A stretch of DNA of 64,000 nt from Paenibacillus foliorum (lineage in GTDB: Bacteria > Bacillota > Bacilli > Paenibacillales > NBRC-103111), in assembly GCF_013141765.1 (NCBI RefSeq), contig NZ_WHOD01000133.1, positions 1 to 64,000 on the forward strand, written 5' to 3'. Shown here one piece after another: positions 42,992-50,818 of the stretch. Each line of letters opens with the position of its first letter. The first letter of the stretch is position 1. The translations under genes were made by a program, and so were the position numbers. Under the pieces are notes generated by a model, which was given only the letters and a program-made list of their open reading frames with translations, was not told the DNA's origin and did not search any database.

Positions 42992-43846
42992 TCAGGTCAA
43001 AAGACGAATGGCGAATACATCCTTACAAAATCCGCGCAGTCCATTATAGATTCTGGCCACTTTCGCTTCCTTGGATACCAAACCAAATACAGTGGGCCCG
43101 CTCCCAGACATAAGCACACCCTCAGCACCTAGCCGTAGCATACATTCCTTGAGCCGCCTAACCTCCGGATATAAATCCAGTGTCACTTCCTCCAGCACAT
43201 TACCCAGCCGGTCACACAACAGATCAAAACGCTTCAGGCGAATGGCCTCCAGCACCAGCTCCGCAGACGGATGATGTTGGATAGCATTGGCTCTCAATTT
43301 ACCATAAACATCTGCAGTGGAGACATTGATGGGAGGCTTGGCCAATATGACCCAACACTGCGGCGGCGACTCAATCGGCTCCAGCTTTTCTCCACGTCCG
43401 CGAGCAATCGCGGTTCCGCCAGTAACGCAGAAAGGCACGTCAGAGCCGAGTTCTGCTCCTAAGCGCTGTAGCTCATCCGTCGGAATGCCAAGCTCCCACA
43501 GACGATTCAGACCGCGCAGAGTGGCTGCAGCGTCACTGCTTCCTCCCGCCAGGCCTGCGGCAACTGGTATCTTTTTATCCAAATGTATGTAAACACCTTG
43601 CTTCACATCATAACGATCCTTGATCAACCTCGCCGCTTGGAACGCCAAATTTTTCTCATCTAACGGTATGTATCCGGCCTGGCTTGAAATCATAATCGTA
43701 TCTCTAGGCAGCTCCTGCATTTCAATACGGTCAGCGAGGTCAACCATAGTCATGATCATCTCTACCTCGTGATAGCCGTCTTCCCGTTTACGCAGTACAT
43801 CCAGCATTAGATTGATTTTGGCTGGAGCTTTTTCAAAAACCTTCAT
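42992..43846 (-). CDS. ispE: 4-diphosphocytidyl-2-C-methyl-D-erythritol kinase
   Basis: ATP-dependent step of the MEP isoprenoid pathway. GHMP kinase fold: N-terminal EKAPAKINLMLDV, the phosphate loop PVAAGLAGGSSDAAATLRG (about 92-110), and C-terminal MSGSGPTVFGL. The start ATG 43846 follows GAAGGTG (284 residues). Located between sspF and purR as in B. subtilis. No partner pathway genes are in the window. Confidence 0.96.
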   Translation of the reverse strand: MKVFEKAPAKINLMLDVLRKREDGYHEVEMIMTMVDLADRIEMQELPRDTIMISSQAGYIPLDEKNLAFQAARLIKDRYDVKQGVYIHLDKKIPVAAGLAGGSSDAAATLRGLNRLWELGIPTDELQRLGAELGSDVPFCVTGGTAIARGRGEKLEPIESPPQCWVILAKPPINVSTADVYGKLRANAIQHHPSAELVLEAIRLKRFDLLCDRLGNVLEEVTLDLYPEVRRLKECMLRLGAEGVLMSGSGPTVFGLVSKEAKVARIYNGLRGFCKDVFAIRLLT

Positions 43847-43950
43847 AGGACACCTTCTTTGCAGCTCTATTGCTTCACAGTTCATCATTCTCTAATACGG
43901 AGAAAGTACTGGAAAAGTTCTAATACTTATAGTATACCAAAAAAGCAACA

Positions 43951-43988
43951 AAAAAAAGCTAAAGCCGCGCTCTGCGCACTCTAGCTTC
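43951..43988 (-). terminator. Terminator of sspF
   Basis: Minus-strand hairpin AAGCTAGAGTGCGC-AGA-GCGCGGCTTTAGCTT followed by T, about 25 bases after the sspF stop codon. Confidence 0.82.
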
Positions 43989-44013
43989 CGTTAGACGGTT
44001 TTGAACTACCTAA

Positions 44014-44211
44014 TCAATACCTTGGCGGTTGCTGCGGTTGCTGTTTGGATGCTTGCTCGGCAATTTGAATCGCTCTTTTTACCATATTGCCCGCATCCTT
44101 CGTACGTATACCTCCCCAGCCTTCACGCTGCACTGTTTCATAAAAACCTAAGTCCTTCGCTAGCTCGTATTTGAACCCTTCCGACATTACTCCACGGTTC
44201 CTGCGTGACAT
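44014..44211 (-). CDS. sspF: Small acid-soluble spore protein, alpha/beta type (SspF-like)
   Basis: DNA-coating protein of dormant spores. The 65 residues contain the alpha/beta SASP core: MSEGFKYELAKDLGFYETV (with the germination-protease-like site ELAKDLGF) and WGGIRTKDAGNMVKRAIQI. A glutamine/proline tail ends it. AAGGAGG precedes the start. A near-perfect sigma-G promoter lies upstream. Position between veg and ispE matches B. subtilis sspF. Confidence 0.95.
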   Translation of the reverse strand: MSRRNRGVMSEGFKYELAKDLGFYETVQREGWGGIRTKDAGNMVKRAIQIAEQASKQQPQQPPRY

Positions 44212-44242
44212 GCGCGTTCCCTCCTTCGTGCTAAGATAGGTT

Positions 44243-44273
44243 TAGTATGTCCTGAGGCTTTATGTTACATGCA
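44243..44273 (-). promoter_or_regulatory. Sigma-G promoter of sspF
   Basis: TGCATG (44268-44273), 18-base spacer, CATACTA (44243-44249) on the minus strand, matching the forespore sigma-G consensus and ending about 30 bases before the sspF start. Confidence 0.82.
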
Positions 44274-44361
44274 CTATAGCCTTCAACCCGGACCCCAGAG
44301 GTACTAAACCCGCTTATCTCCGTGTTCACAAGAGGAAGGAGCCTCGCAAAAACTAAATAAC

Positions 44362-44393
44362 AAAAAACAGCACACCCCGCAGGCATGCTGTTT
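44362..44393 (-). terminator. Terminator of veg
   Basis: Minus-strand hairpin AACAGCATGCC-TGCGG-GGTGTGCTGTT followed by T, overlapping the last bases after the veg stop. Confidence 0.8.
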
Positions 44394-44400
44394 ATGTATA

Positions 44401-44673
44401 TTATTGCTGTATAGTGATCCGTACTTGTCCGTCATCGTTACAAACCGTTACTTCAACGGACTCCGTAAGTATGTCTGCGTAACTGTATGAGACTCGCTTA
44501 AACGCGTTTTGTTCCTGATCCAGTTTCACGATAAAAACGGAAGGGTAGGTCTCCTCCAATACACCGGATCGTTCGATCGTTTTACGGCGACCACCATTTG
44601 CTCTTAGCATGATTTTCTGTCCGACATGAGGTTCCAAACTGCGTTTGATCTCCAACAGCGCGTTTTTAGCCAT
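44401..44673 (-). CDS. veg: Biofilm-associated protein Veg
   Basis: Abundant small protein which in B. subtilis stimulates biofilm matrix genes through SinR and is made from one of the strongest promoters known. The 90 residues keep the family core IKRSLEPHVGQKIMLRANGG, RRKTIERSGVLEETYPSVFI and RVSYSYADILTE. The start is ATG 44673, 7 bases after GAGGTGGA, not the upstream GTG. Two near-perfect sigma-A promoters stand in tandem upstream. Confidence 0.95.
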   Translation of the reverse strand: MAKNALLEIKRSLEPHVGQKIMLRANGGRRKTIERSGVLEETYPSVFIVKLDQEQNAFKRVSYSYADILTESVEVTVCNDDGQVRITIQQ

Positions 44674-44699
44674 TGACCACTCCACCTCTTTCCTTACAA

Positions 44700-44728
44700 A
44701 GTATACAGCAATAGTGGTAGTATGTCAA
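44700..44728 (-). promoter_or_regulatory. veg promoter P2 (proximal)
   Basis: TTGACA (44723-44728), 17-base spacer, TATACT (44700-44705) on the minus strand, about 27 bases before the veg ATG. Confidence 0.85.
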
Positions 44729-44740
44729 ATTAGAACAAAT

Positions 44741-44770
44741 ATTATATCAGCCACACAAACCTGTTGTCAA
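44741..44770 (-). promoter_or_regulatory. veg promoter P1 (distal)
   Basis: TTGACA (44765-44770), 18-base spacer, TATAAT (44741-44746): both hexamers perfect, 12 bases upstream of P2. Confidence 0.85.
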
Positions 44771-44845
44771 CGGCATATTTCCTATATTCAGCAAGGTTTT
44801 GGCTAAAAAAAGACATGGCGCGTTCACACAATTGTCTTATTTACA

Positions 44846-44873
44846 AAAGAAAAAGCACCCTAGGGCGCTTTAA
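44846..44873 (-). terminator. Terminator of yabG, spanning its stop codon
   Basis: Minus-strand palindrome AAAGCGCCC-TA-GGGTGCTTT followed by TTCTTTTG. The stop codon of yabG lies in the loop region of the hairpin. Confidence 0.75.
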
Positions 44874-45738
44874 CAGGAATATTTTTTTGAACTATGGGAA
44901 CTCCGCGCCGATAGCTGCCTCTGGATTCTATGCCTCCCATGCCTTCCAATCCACTGTGCGTAAGCCTGATGACATCAACCATATTCACCGTTTCCTTGAT
45001 GGAGGTAAAGGATACCTTCGCTGCTACACACAGTGGATCAAACGCATGAATCAAGACCCTTGCCGGAGAGCTGGCATAGTTAGCCCCTGCTTGCAGCAAG
45101 GCTTCGAAATGAGATTGACAAGCACCGGCAATGACTGTGAGCGTATCTTTATTCTTCTCGTATTGCCTTGCCACCCTGACCGCGTTAACAAAGTTATGCG
45201 AATTCTTATAGCTGCTGAGCTGGCTGATATCTCCATTTCGTTTACCCTTAAGTATGGCGTCATGACCTGTTATGACCACTATATCCGGCCTGATTTGAGG
45301 CAGCATTCGATATAAAACATCTGCCATATCCGCCTCAGCCACATAAAAGCCTTCTACAGGCACTCTAAGCTCGCCATACAGGCTCATGCATTTTCGCAAA
45401 TAAGCGGGGTCTCCGTCCAAATGAAGCACCTTTCCAGGCATTTCAAAATAGCCTTGGGCCGCATCCTCTGCTGCAGACGCATTCACCCCCTCCTGAAGGG
45501 GGGCTGTCGCAGTTAGTATTTGTGTTCTGCGCATTGAATCCATCCATGTTGGTTTAAGTGATCCTGCATACTGATACGGGTCAAATTGTGCCGCCGTGGT
45601 TAAATCTTGAATAGGAGCGTCGGCAAGCAAACGATAGTCCACCCCCCGCAGCACCGCTTGCTGCATCAGGATGTCCTGAATTCTAAAAAGGATGTCACCA
45701 CCATAAGATCTACGAGTGACCAGGTCTCCCTGTTTCAT
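44860..45738 (-). CDS. yabG: Sporulation-specific protease YabG
   Basis: Mother-cell protease that processes spore coat proteins and helps cross-linking of the coat in B. subtilis. The 292 residues contain the family regions GDLVTRRSYGGDILFRI, LADAPIQDLTTA, VLHLDGDPAYLRKC, ITGHDAILKGKR and SYGGIES-like GMGGIESRGSYRRG near the C-terminus. The start is ATG 45738 after GGAGG; TTG 45744 is an alternative. A strong sigma-K promoter match is immediately upstream, leaving a leader of only about 15 bases. Confidence 0.94.
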   Translation of the reverse strand: MKQGDLVTRRSYGGDILFRIQDILMQQAVLRGVDYRLLADAPIQDLTTAAQFDPYQYAGSLKPTWMDSMRRTQILTATAPLQEGVNASAAEDAAQGYFEMPGKVLHLDGDPAYLRKCMSLYGELRVPVEGFYVAEADMADVLYRMLPQIRPDIVVITGHDAILKGKRNGDISQLSSYKNSHNFVNAVRVARQYEKNKDTLTVIAGACQSHFEALLQAGANYASSPARVLIHAFDPLCVAAKVSFTSIKETVNMVDVIRLTHSGLEGMGGIESRGSYRRGVPIVQKNIPVKAP

Positions 45739-45759
45739 GGGCAAATCGCCTCCCTCGTC

Positions 45760-45787
45760 TATCCTATGGCTTCAATGGGCATTTGGT
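45760..45787 (-). promoter_or_regulatory. Sigma-K promoter of yabG
   Basis: -35 AC (45786-45787), 17-base spacer, -10 CATAGGATA (45760-45768), fitting CATANNNTA. yabG is a sigma-K gene in B. subtilis. Confidence 0.75.
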
Positions 45788-45860
45788 GAATATCCATAAT
45801 CAGTTTACACTTAGAAGCCTTGCAATAAATGATTACGTCCTTTTATCTGCTAGCCACTTC

Positions 45861-46763
45861 TCAAGCCTTTTCCAGAGCTGCCGACAAAGCACGGCTGAGC
45901 TGTGCATATTCTTGCATAGAAAGCGTTTCTCCCCTACGGGAAGGCTCAATTCCTGCTCCCAGTAAAATGGCTTCCAGCTGCCCTTTTGTCTCTTTACTGA
46001 AATAACGAGCTGCTAGGTTGTTATAAATCGTTTTTCTGCGCTGTACGAAAGATGCTTGAACCACATCAAAGAAAAAATCTTCATCCTCTACCTCAACCGC
46101 CGGCTGCTTACGCACCTTTAATCTGATAACGGCTGAATCCACATTGGGCTGTGGAATAAAGACGGTACGCGGAACAATCGTTACAATCTCCGGCTCGCAA
46201 TAATACTGAACGGCAATGCTTAGGCTGCCATACTCCTTGCCGCCCGGCTTTGCAGACATCCGATCCGCTACTTCCTTCTGAATCATGACAACAATGTTCT
46301 CCAAAGGGAGCTTTTCTTCCAACAGCTTCATAATAATTGGCGTCGTTATATAATAGGGCAAATTTGCGACGACACTGACTTGGTCCGACCCTTGAAATTG
46401 ATCATCGAATAAGGGCTTTAAATCCACCTTGAGCACATCACCGTGAATAACACTGGCGTGAGGATAAGCGCTTAAGGTTTCCTGCAGTAGCGGCAGTAGC
46501 CGCTGGTCAATCTCGATCGCTATTACTTTGCCGGCTATTTTGGACAGCTGCTGGGTTAATGCGCCGATCCCGGGACCGATCTCCAGAACGCCCTTAGACT
46601 TATCCAGCTCGGCAGCCGAAACAATTTTATGTAAAATATTCGGATCTACCAGGAAGTTTTGTCCCAGACTTTTTTTCAACACTAGACCATGTCTCTTCAA
46701 TAGTTCATTGGTTCTTTTTGGGGAAGCTATATCCTCTTGTACGGTTGGTTTGACAGTATCCAT
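45861..46763 (-). CDS. ksgA: 16S rRNA dimethyladenosine transferase KsgA
   Basis: Dimethylates the two adjacent adenosines (A1518, A1519) near the 3' end of 16S rRNA during 30S assembly. Rossmann methyltransferase with SAM motif I LEIGPGIGALTQQL (about 60-73), acidic EIDQRLLP, and motif IV NLPYYITTP (about 134-142). The C-terminal helical domain contains FVQRRKTIYNNLA. Overall length 300. Follows rnmV after 11 bases, the conserved pair in Firmicutes. Confidence 0.97.
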   Translation of the reverse strand: MDTVKPTVQEDIASPKRTNELLKRHGLVLKKSLGQNFLVDPNILHKIVSAAELDKSKGVLEIGPGIGALTQQLSKIAGKVIAIEIDQRLLPLLQETLSAYPHASVIHGDVLKVDLKPLFDDQFQGSDQVSVVANLPYYITTPIIMKLLEEKLPLENIVVMIQKEVADRMSAKPGGKEYGSLSIAVQYYCEPEIVTIVPRTVFIPQPNVDSAVIRLKVRKQPAVEVEDEDFFFDVVQASFVQRRKTIYNNLAARYFSKETKGQLEAILLGAGIEPSRRGETLSMQEYAQLSRALSAALEKA

Positions 46764-46774
46764 GGTTACTTTAC

Positions 46775-47320
46775 TTACCCCTCTTCTTTATCTAGCTGCC
46801 GCCAAGCAGCCGCAAATTCATCACGTGTGATTTGGAACATTCTGCATCGATTATAAAATTGCTTGCCATTACAGTAGCCAATCCCCAGTATCTTCCCTAC
46901 AGCCAAGCGACGTGAGGCAGCTTGTGGATGGACTATCATCCCCGCCGCAACCAAATCCTCCAAAGTAATATCGGACTCCACTGACTCATAGTCCGTACGC
47001 AAGTTAGCGAGTGCTTCACGGATTGTCTCCACAGATGCATTCTCTACTCCTATATCCCCTTTGCTTGTCGCAGCCTCCTGCGTTATAAAAGCATGCTTAC
47101 AGCCAGGAACTTGGGCCGTAATGATTTTACGAATTCGCTCTCCGGCATGATCCGGGTCAGTCAGCACGATCACACCGCGGCGCTGCTGAGCAAGCTTAAT
47201 TCGTTTAATAATGTCCTTGTTAATCGCCGATCCACCAGTTTCGATCGTTTCCGCTTCAACGGCTCGCTTTATAGCGGTCGTATCATCTTTTCCTTCAACC
47301 ACTATTATTTCCTTAATCAC
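46775..47320 (-). CDS. rnmV: Ribonuclease M5
   Basis: Toprim-fold nuclease that matures 5S rRNA. The Toprim signatures are EIIVVEGKDDTTAIKRAVEA with the catalytic Glu, and the DxD motif in VLTDPDHAGERIRK. C-terminal part GKILGIGYCNGKQFYNRC is typical for the family (181 residues). Together with ksgA it is read toward yabG. Upstream lies a 743-base gap full of repeats. Confidence 0.96.
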   Translation of the reverse strand: MIKEIIVVEGKDDTTAIKRAVEAETIETGGSAINKDIIKRIKLAQQRRGVIVLTDPDHAGERIRKIITAQVPGCKHAFITQEAATSKGDIGVENASVETIREALANLRTDYESVESDITLEDLVAAGMIVHPQAASRRLAVGKILGIGYCNGKQFYNRCRMFQITRDEFAAAWRQLDKEEG

Positions 47321-47327
47321 TATTAGT

Positions 47328-47480
47328 CCCCTCCCGGCTCCCCGCCTAAACCCTCCCCGCTTGGAGGGCTCCGAAGGCTCTGCCCACTAGACACCCCTTA
47401 ACAGCTTGGTGAAGAAGGTTCGGTGGCGCTCCTTTGGAGCTTTATATATGCTTACATCCCTTTCGTCCCTATGGGACACG
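47328..47480 (-). repeat. Hairpin-rich repeat block, left part of the rnmV-yabE gap
   Basis: Holds CCTCCCCGCTTGGAGGG, GCTCCTTTGGAGC and GTCCCTATGGGAC stems. Its CCCCGCCTAAACCCTCC segment is roughly the reverse complement of segments near 47780 and 47945, so related elements lie in opposite orientation at both ends of the gap. No gene is seen in 47481-47620. Confidence 0.55.
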
Positions 47481-47620
47481 CTTCACTTTTGGTTCACCTG
47501 CATAAATACAAGCATACAAGCAGTTTGCCTTCTTATAGCCATTATCCCCTTTAATCAGGACAAATCCCACCTAATAGCTATGTTTGTTGCTGCCCCTAGC
47601 TGTAGCCTTCCTAAAAGCGC

Positions 47621-47980
47621 GTCCCGTAAGGACGAAAGAGTTTTCCTCCACCTATAATAACACATGAAGCACAACCTCGCCTCTCACCCAATTTTCACGG
47701 GTGTCCAGAGTGCAGTAGTTCTTAGAGCCCTCCCTAAGAGTTTTGCGCAGCAAAACTGACTTCGAAAGCATCAGCTTGAGGAGAGTTTGGGTGTGGGCTG
47801 TAGAGCACTAACTGAAAGCAAGTCCCGTAGGGACAGTAGCAATCCTCCAACCATTATATCATATGAAGCACCACCTCACCTCTTACCCCAATTTTTACGG
47901 GCGTCCAGAGGGCGGTCAGCCCTTGGGGCTCTCCCGGTGGGGTGGGTTTGGGTGGGGGATTCAAGAGGTTTGCGTGGGGG
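47621..47980 (+). repeat. Two diverged copies of a 200-base direct repeat
   Basis: GTCCCGTA-GGAC at 47621 and 47822 begins each copy; ATGAAGCAC-ACCTC-CCTCT and CGGG-GTCCAGAG recur at a 200-201-base offset. Copy 1 also contains a hairpin repeat (47739-47770) related to that at 22004-22076. The last part is G-rich (GGTGGGTTTGGGTGGGGG). Confidence 0.7.
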
Positions 47981-47992
47981 TCTACAGAACAG

Positions 47993-48020
47993 AAAAAAGA
48001 AGAGGATGCCCCCTTCTCCT
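47993..48020 (-). terminator. Terminator of the 3D-domain gene
   Basis: Minus-strand stem AGAAGGGGG-CATC-CTCTTCT followed by TTTTTT, about 45 bases past the stop codon. Confidence 0.65.
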
Positions 48021-48063
48021 TTCAAAACCTTATATATGATGAGTCTGCCCCAATTGCAGGCCT

Positions 48064-49203
48064 TTAGTCCGCTGTTGGTTTCTTGGGTCCAATTACATAA
48101 ATGGTATACCCGCGCTTAGTGCCGAATCGGTTCGCATAGTCGTTGCTGTCAAAATAGACATCAACCTTGTTACCTTTCACAGCACTGCCGGTATCTTCGG
48201 CCCTGCGGAATCCAAGTCCGTCAATATAAACCCACCAACCCAGCGGAATCACTTTAGGATCCACTGCAATCGTACGACCTTCCGTTACTCTCGTGCCTGA
48301 GGATGTTAATCCATACTGCGGGTGTTCGGCGCTTTTGCCGGTTGATGAGGCTCCAGCCGAATAGGCAGTAAGCGTCACATTGTTAATAACCTGCTTCACT
48401 CCAAAAGAAACGCCGCTCTTCATCACATCTTGCAAATTCGGCGAGGAGGCTGATAACGCCACTACCGGATTTTTCGTTCCAATGGCAACAATTTTATTGA
48501 TGCTTTCGGATTTCACTTTTTCGTCAACCACTTGCTCGGAAACAAGCTTGCCATCTTCAAACAGCTTTTCTTTCGTTTTTAGGAGTAGTCCTTCTTGTCC
48601 TTCTTGAACTATTTGCTCTTTGCCCTTTACAAGCTGAGGATCATTTTTCTTTTCCACATCAAAAGCTATCGATTCCGATACCTCTTCTGTTTCTTTCTTG
48701 ACACGAACGATCTGAATGGCCCTATTCTCCGTCAAATCGGCATCGATAGCAGGACTAACCTTATCTAACTCGCCAACTGGCACCTTCAATTCGTTTAAAA
48801 CAGTCCCTACGGTTTTGGCCACCGTGTATAGGGTCTTGGTCTCACCATCCGCTGTTAGCTGCACCGGTTGTGCATGATCTATTGCAATCCGGTCCCCACT
48901 CTTCAGCTTGGTTCCAAGCTCTGCAGAGAGACGATCGTGCTCTCCAACAGATATTCCTTGCTCATCCAGAAAACTTTGTAGAACCCATTGTTTAGTATAA
49001 ACAACCGATTCCTGTCCGTTCACAACTACAGATACCTTCTTGGTAGCCGTACCGTGTAACATCATCATAAACATGAAAATCATAGCGATTGAAATAAGTC
49101 CAACGATCAATATCAAACGCAAGTTTTCATGCTTCCATCGCAATGCGAAGGACATGCTGGATGATCGTCTTACATGGGGTTGCTCATGTTGAATAGCTCC
49201 CAC
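48064..49203 (-). CDS. yabE: Cell-wall binding/hydrolase protein with DUF348, G5 and 3D domains (YabE-like)
   Basis: Surface protein related to resuscitation-promoting factors. One N-terminal transmembrane anchor (about 29-49) is followed by two DUF348 units (about 54-165; VVVNGQESVVYTKQWVLQSF first), a G5 domain (about 200-250) and a C-terminal 3D domain with the conserved Asp pattern (IAVDPKVIPLGWWVYIDG, AEDTG, KVDVYFDS). The 3D fold is a lytic transglycosylase-like core. GTG start after AAGGAGG. A c-di-AMP riboswitch and terminator control it. In B. subtilis yabE lies at this place too. Confidence 0.92.
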   Translation of the reverse strand: MGAIQHEQPHVRRSSSMSFALRWKHENLRLILIVGLISIAMIFMFMMMLHGTATKKVSVVVNGQESVVYTKQWVLQSFLDEQGISVGEHDRLSAELGTKLKSGDRIAIDHAQPVQLTADGETKTLYTVAKTVGTVLNELKVPVGELDKVSPAIDADLTENRAIQIVRVKKETEEVSESIAFDVEKKNDPQLVKGKEQIVQEGQEGLLLKTKEKLFEDGKLVSEQVVDEKVKSESINKIVAIGTKNPVVALSASSPNLQDVMKSGVSFGVKQVINNVTLTAYSAGASSTGKSAEHPQYGLTSSGTRVTEGRTIAVDPKVIPLGWWVYIDGLGFRRAEDTGSAVKGNKVDVYFDSNDYANRFGTKRGYTIYVIGPKKPTAD

Positions 49204-49506
49204 TTGTTCGGTCCTCCTTCAAAGCCCCGCCGTCGTGTGTTACGCATGATTCATCTGACGCGACTATGGTTTAATTTTGCAATCTTTTCGTTAATCAACT
49301 AGGGGCTGCAATCTTACTTTCCATATCGTTCTTCCTGCGTGCTGAACGCACCTCCTTGTTTACCTGTGCAACAAAATCTACCCAGACAACGTTTGGAATA
49401 CCGTAACGATAAAACCAAAGATAACCGGCTGCGCCGTCCTTAGGATGAGCGCGTTTGTCAAAGGTTGAACGTAGATAAGCAACAACTTATCCTTTCTTTT
49501 CAACAC

Positions 49507-49543
49507 AAAAAAGTCATGGAAAGAGGACTCTTCCCGTGACTTT
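49507..49543 (-). terminator. Riboswitch-controlled terminator before yabE
   Basis: Minus-strand hairpin AAAGTCACGGGAAGAG-TCC-TCTTTCCATGACTTT followed by T. It lies between the riboswitch aptamer and yabE, about 300 bases before the start codon. Confidence 0.85.
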
Positions 49544-49569
49544 GAGTTATTTCACAATATGAAATAAAG

Positions 49570-49770
49570 CGCACGACAATCGTTACCTCTCTCTTAACGC
49601 TTACGAGGTTAGCTGACGGATTCGGACTTGAGAGTCGCCCTACTTGGATCGGTTCACTGTAACATGACCTAACCATGATTCACCCCTGAAAATGTGACCT
49701 TTGTCTCATTGAAAAATTGGGACAGTCACTTTGCGGTTCCCCCGTTTCCCTGATGGAAACTCAGCGAAAA
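49570..49770 (-). ncRNA. c-di-AMP riboswitch (ydaO-yuaA type)
   Basis: The minus strand carries the conserved ydaO/yuaA core: GAAACGGGGGAACC, CAGGGGTGAATC, GTAGGGCGACTC, and CCGAATCCGTCAGCTAACC with CTCGTAAGCG, closed by GAGAGAGG. Class members sense cyclic di-AMP and usually turn genes off by a terminator, as the layout suggests here. Motif recognition is from memory of the class. Confidence 0.9.
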
Positions 49771-49803
49771 TGAAAACTTGGTAAACGTATTAAGTTAATA
49801 TTG

Positions 49804-49833
49804 AGTTTACGCTGTCTGATACAAAGTTGTAAA
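49804..49833 (-). promoter_or_regulatory. Promoter candidate of the riboswitch transcript
   Basis: TTTACA (49828-49833), 18-base spacer, TAAACT (49804-49809) on the minus strand, about 35 bases before the aptamer. The remainder of the 50001-49834 gap is AT-rich with no recognised element. Confidence 0.55.
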
Positions 49834-50001
49834 GTATACAAACTGGTCAAAAAACCTCGATTTTAGATCGTATTCAGCATTTTCAACCGTTTCTACGAAT
49901 AAAACCATTGTTTTTCTATTGAAATCGTACGATATTGCATATATTTCTTTGATTATCGTGTTTTCGACGAAAATAGACTCGTCCCAACCCCCTTAATCAA
50001 A

Positions 50002-50769
50002 TTAAAGTAACCCGAATAAAGTAACCGCATTTTGGGTAGTTGCCCTAGCCAATTCTTCCAAAGTCAGACCTTTAATCTCAGCAGCGGTTTCTGCGACTAA
50101 TTTCACATATGCAGTCTCATTCCTCTTGCCGCGAAATGGATGCGGAGTTAAATATGGAGCATCTGTTTCAATCAATAGACGGTCCAGCGGCACCTTCTCT
50201 AACACTTCTTTTGGCTGCTTTGCATTTTTGAATGTGACTGGACCTCCGAAGGAAATGTGAAAATTCATATCCATACAGAGCTTCGCAGTTTCCCAGCTTC
50301 CTGAAAAGCAGTGCATGACTCCTCCAACGTCTGAAGCCTTCTCTTCTCGAAGAACTTGAAGAATGTCATGGTGTGCATCGCGGTTATGGATCACAATCGG
50401 CATGCCAAGTTTACGAGCTAGCCGAATTTGCTCACGAAATACACGATCTTGCACATCTTTAGGGGAAGTATCCCAATAATAATCAAGACCAATCTCACCG
50501 ATGGCTACCACTTTTGGGTGAGAGCATAATTGTTCAATCCAATCCAAATCATCCGCCGTCATATCCTTCGCGTCCTGAGGATGCCAACCAACGGTCGAGT
50601 AAATAAAATCATATTGCTCCGCTAATGCAATCGAGCTTGGGATGGTCTCTCGATTAAATCCGACATTAATGATTCGACTGATTCCACTCTCAAGTGCGCG
50701 CTGAATAACGTCATGTCGATCTTCATCGAACTGGGGAGCATTAAGATGAGTATGAGTGTCTGTTAGCAT
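50002..50769 (-). CDS. tatD: TatD family metal-dependent hydrolase
   Basis: Amidohydrolase-fold phosphoesterase/DNase. Metal-ligand motif THTHLNAPQFDED at the N-terminus, EIGLDYYW, VIHNRDAHHDIL, MHCFSG and TDAPYLTPHPFRGKRNE are all present. The start ATG 50769 gives 255 residues, the usual length; the frame upstream overlaps the end of the HD gene and is rejected. In B. subtilis tatD follows metS; here metS is absent and the HD gene precedes. Confidence 0.95.
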   Translation of the reverse strand: MLTDTHTHLNAPQFDEDRHDVIQRALESGISRIINVGFNRETIPSSIALAEQYDFIYSTVGWHPQDAKDMTADDLDWIEQLCSHPKVVAIGEIGLDYYWDTSPKDVQDRVFREQIRLARKLGMPIVIHNRDAHHDILQVLREEKASDVGGVMHCFSGSWETAKLCMDMNFHISFGGPVTFKNAKQPKEVLEKVPLDRLLIETDAPYLTPHPFRGKRNETAYVKLVAETAAEIKGLTLEELARATTQNAVTLFGLL

Positions 50770-50818
50770 ATAATTAATTTTTCTCCTTTTAAAGGCTTTG
50801 GTAGTAAGAAACTGTGTC

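Noticed and set aside
43271..43592. Plus-strand frames opposite ispE
   Set aside because: Antisense shadows; the ispE protein signatures are intact in the other frame.
47787..48119. A 110-codon plus-strand frame in the repeat island
   Set aside because: Composed of repeat sequence and antisense to the 3D gene; no start signal.
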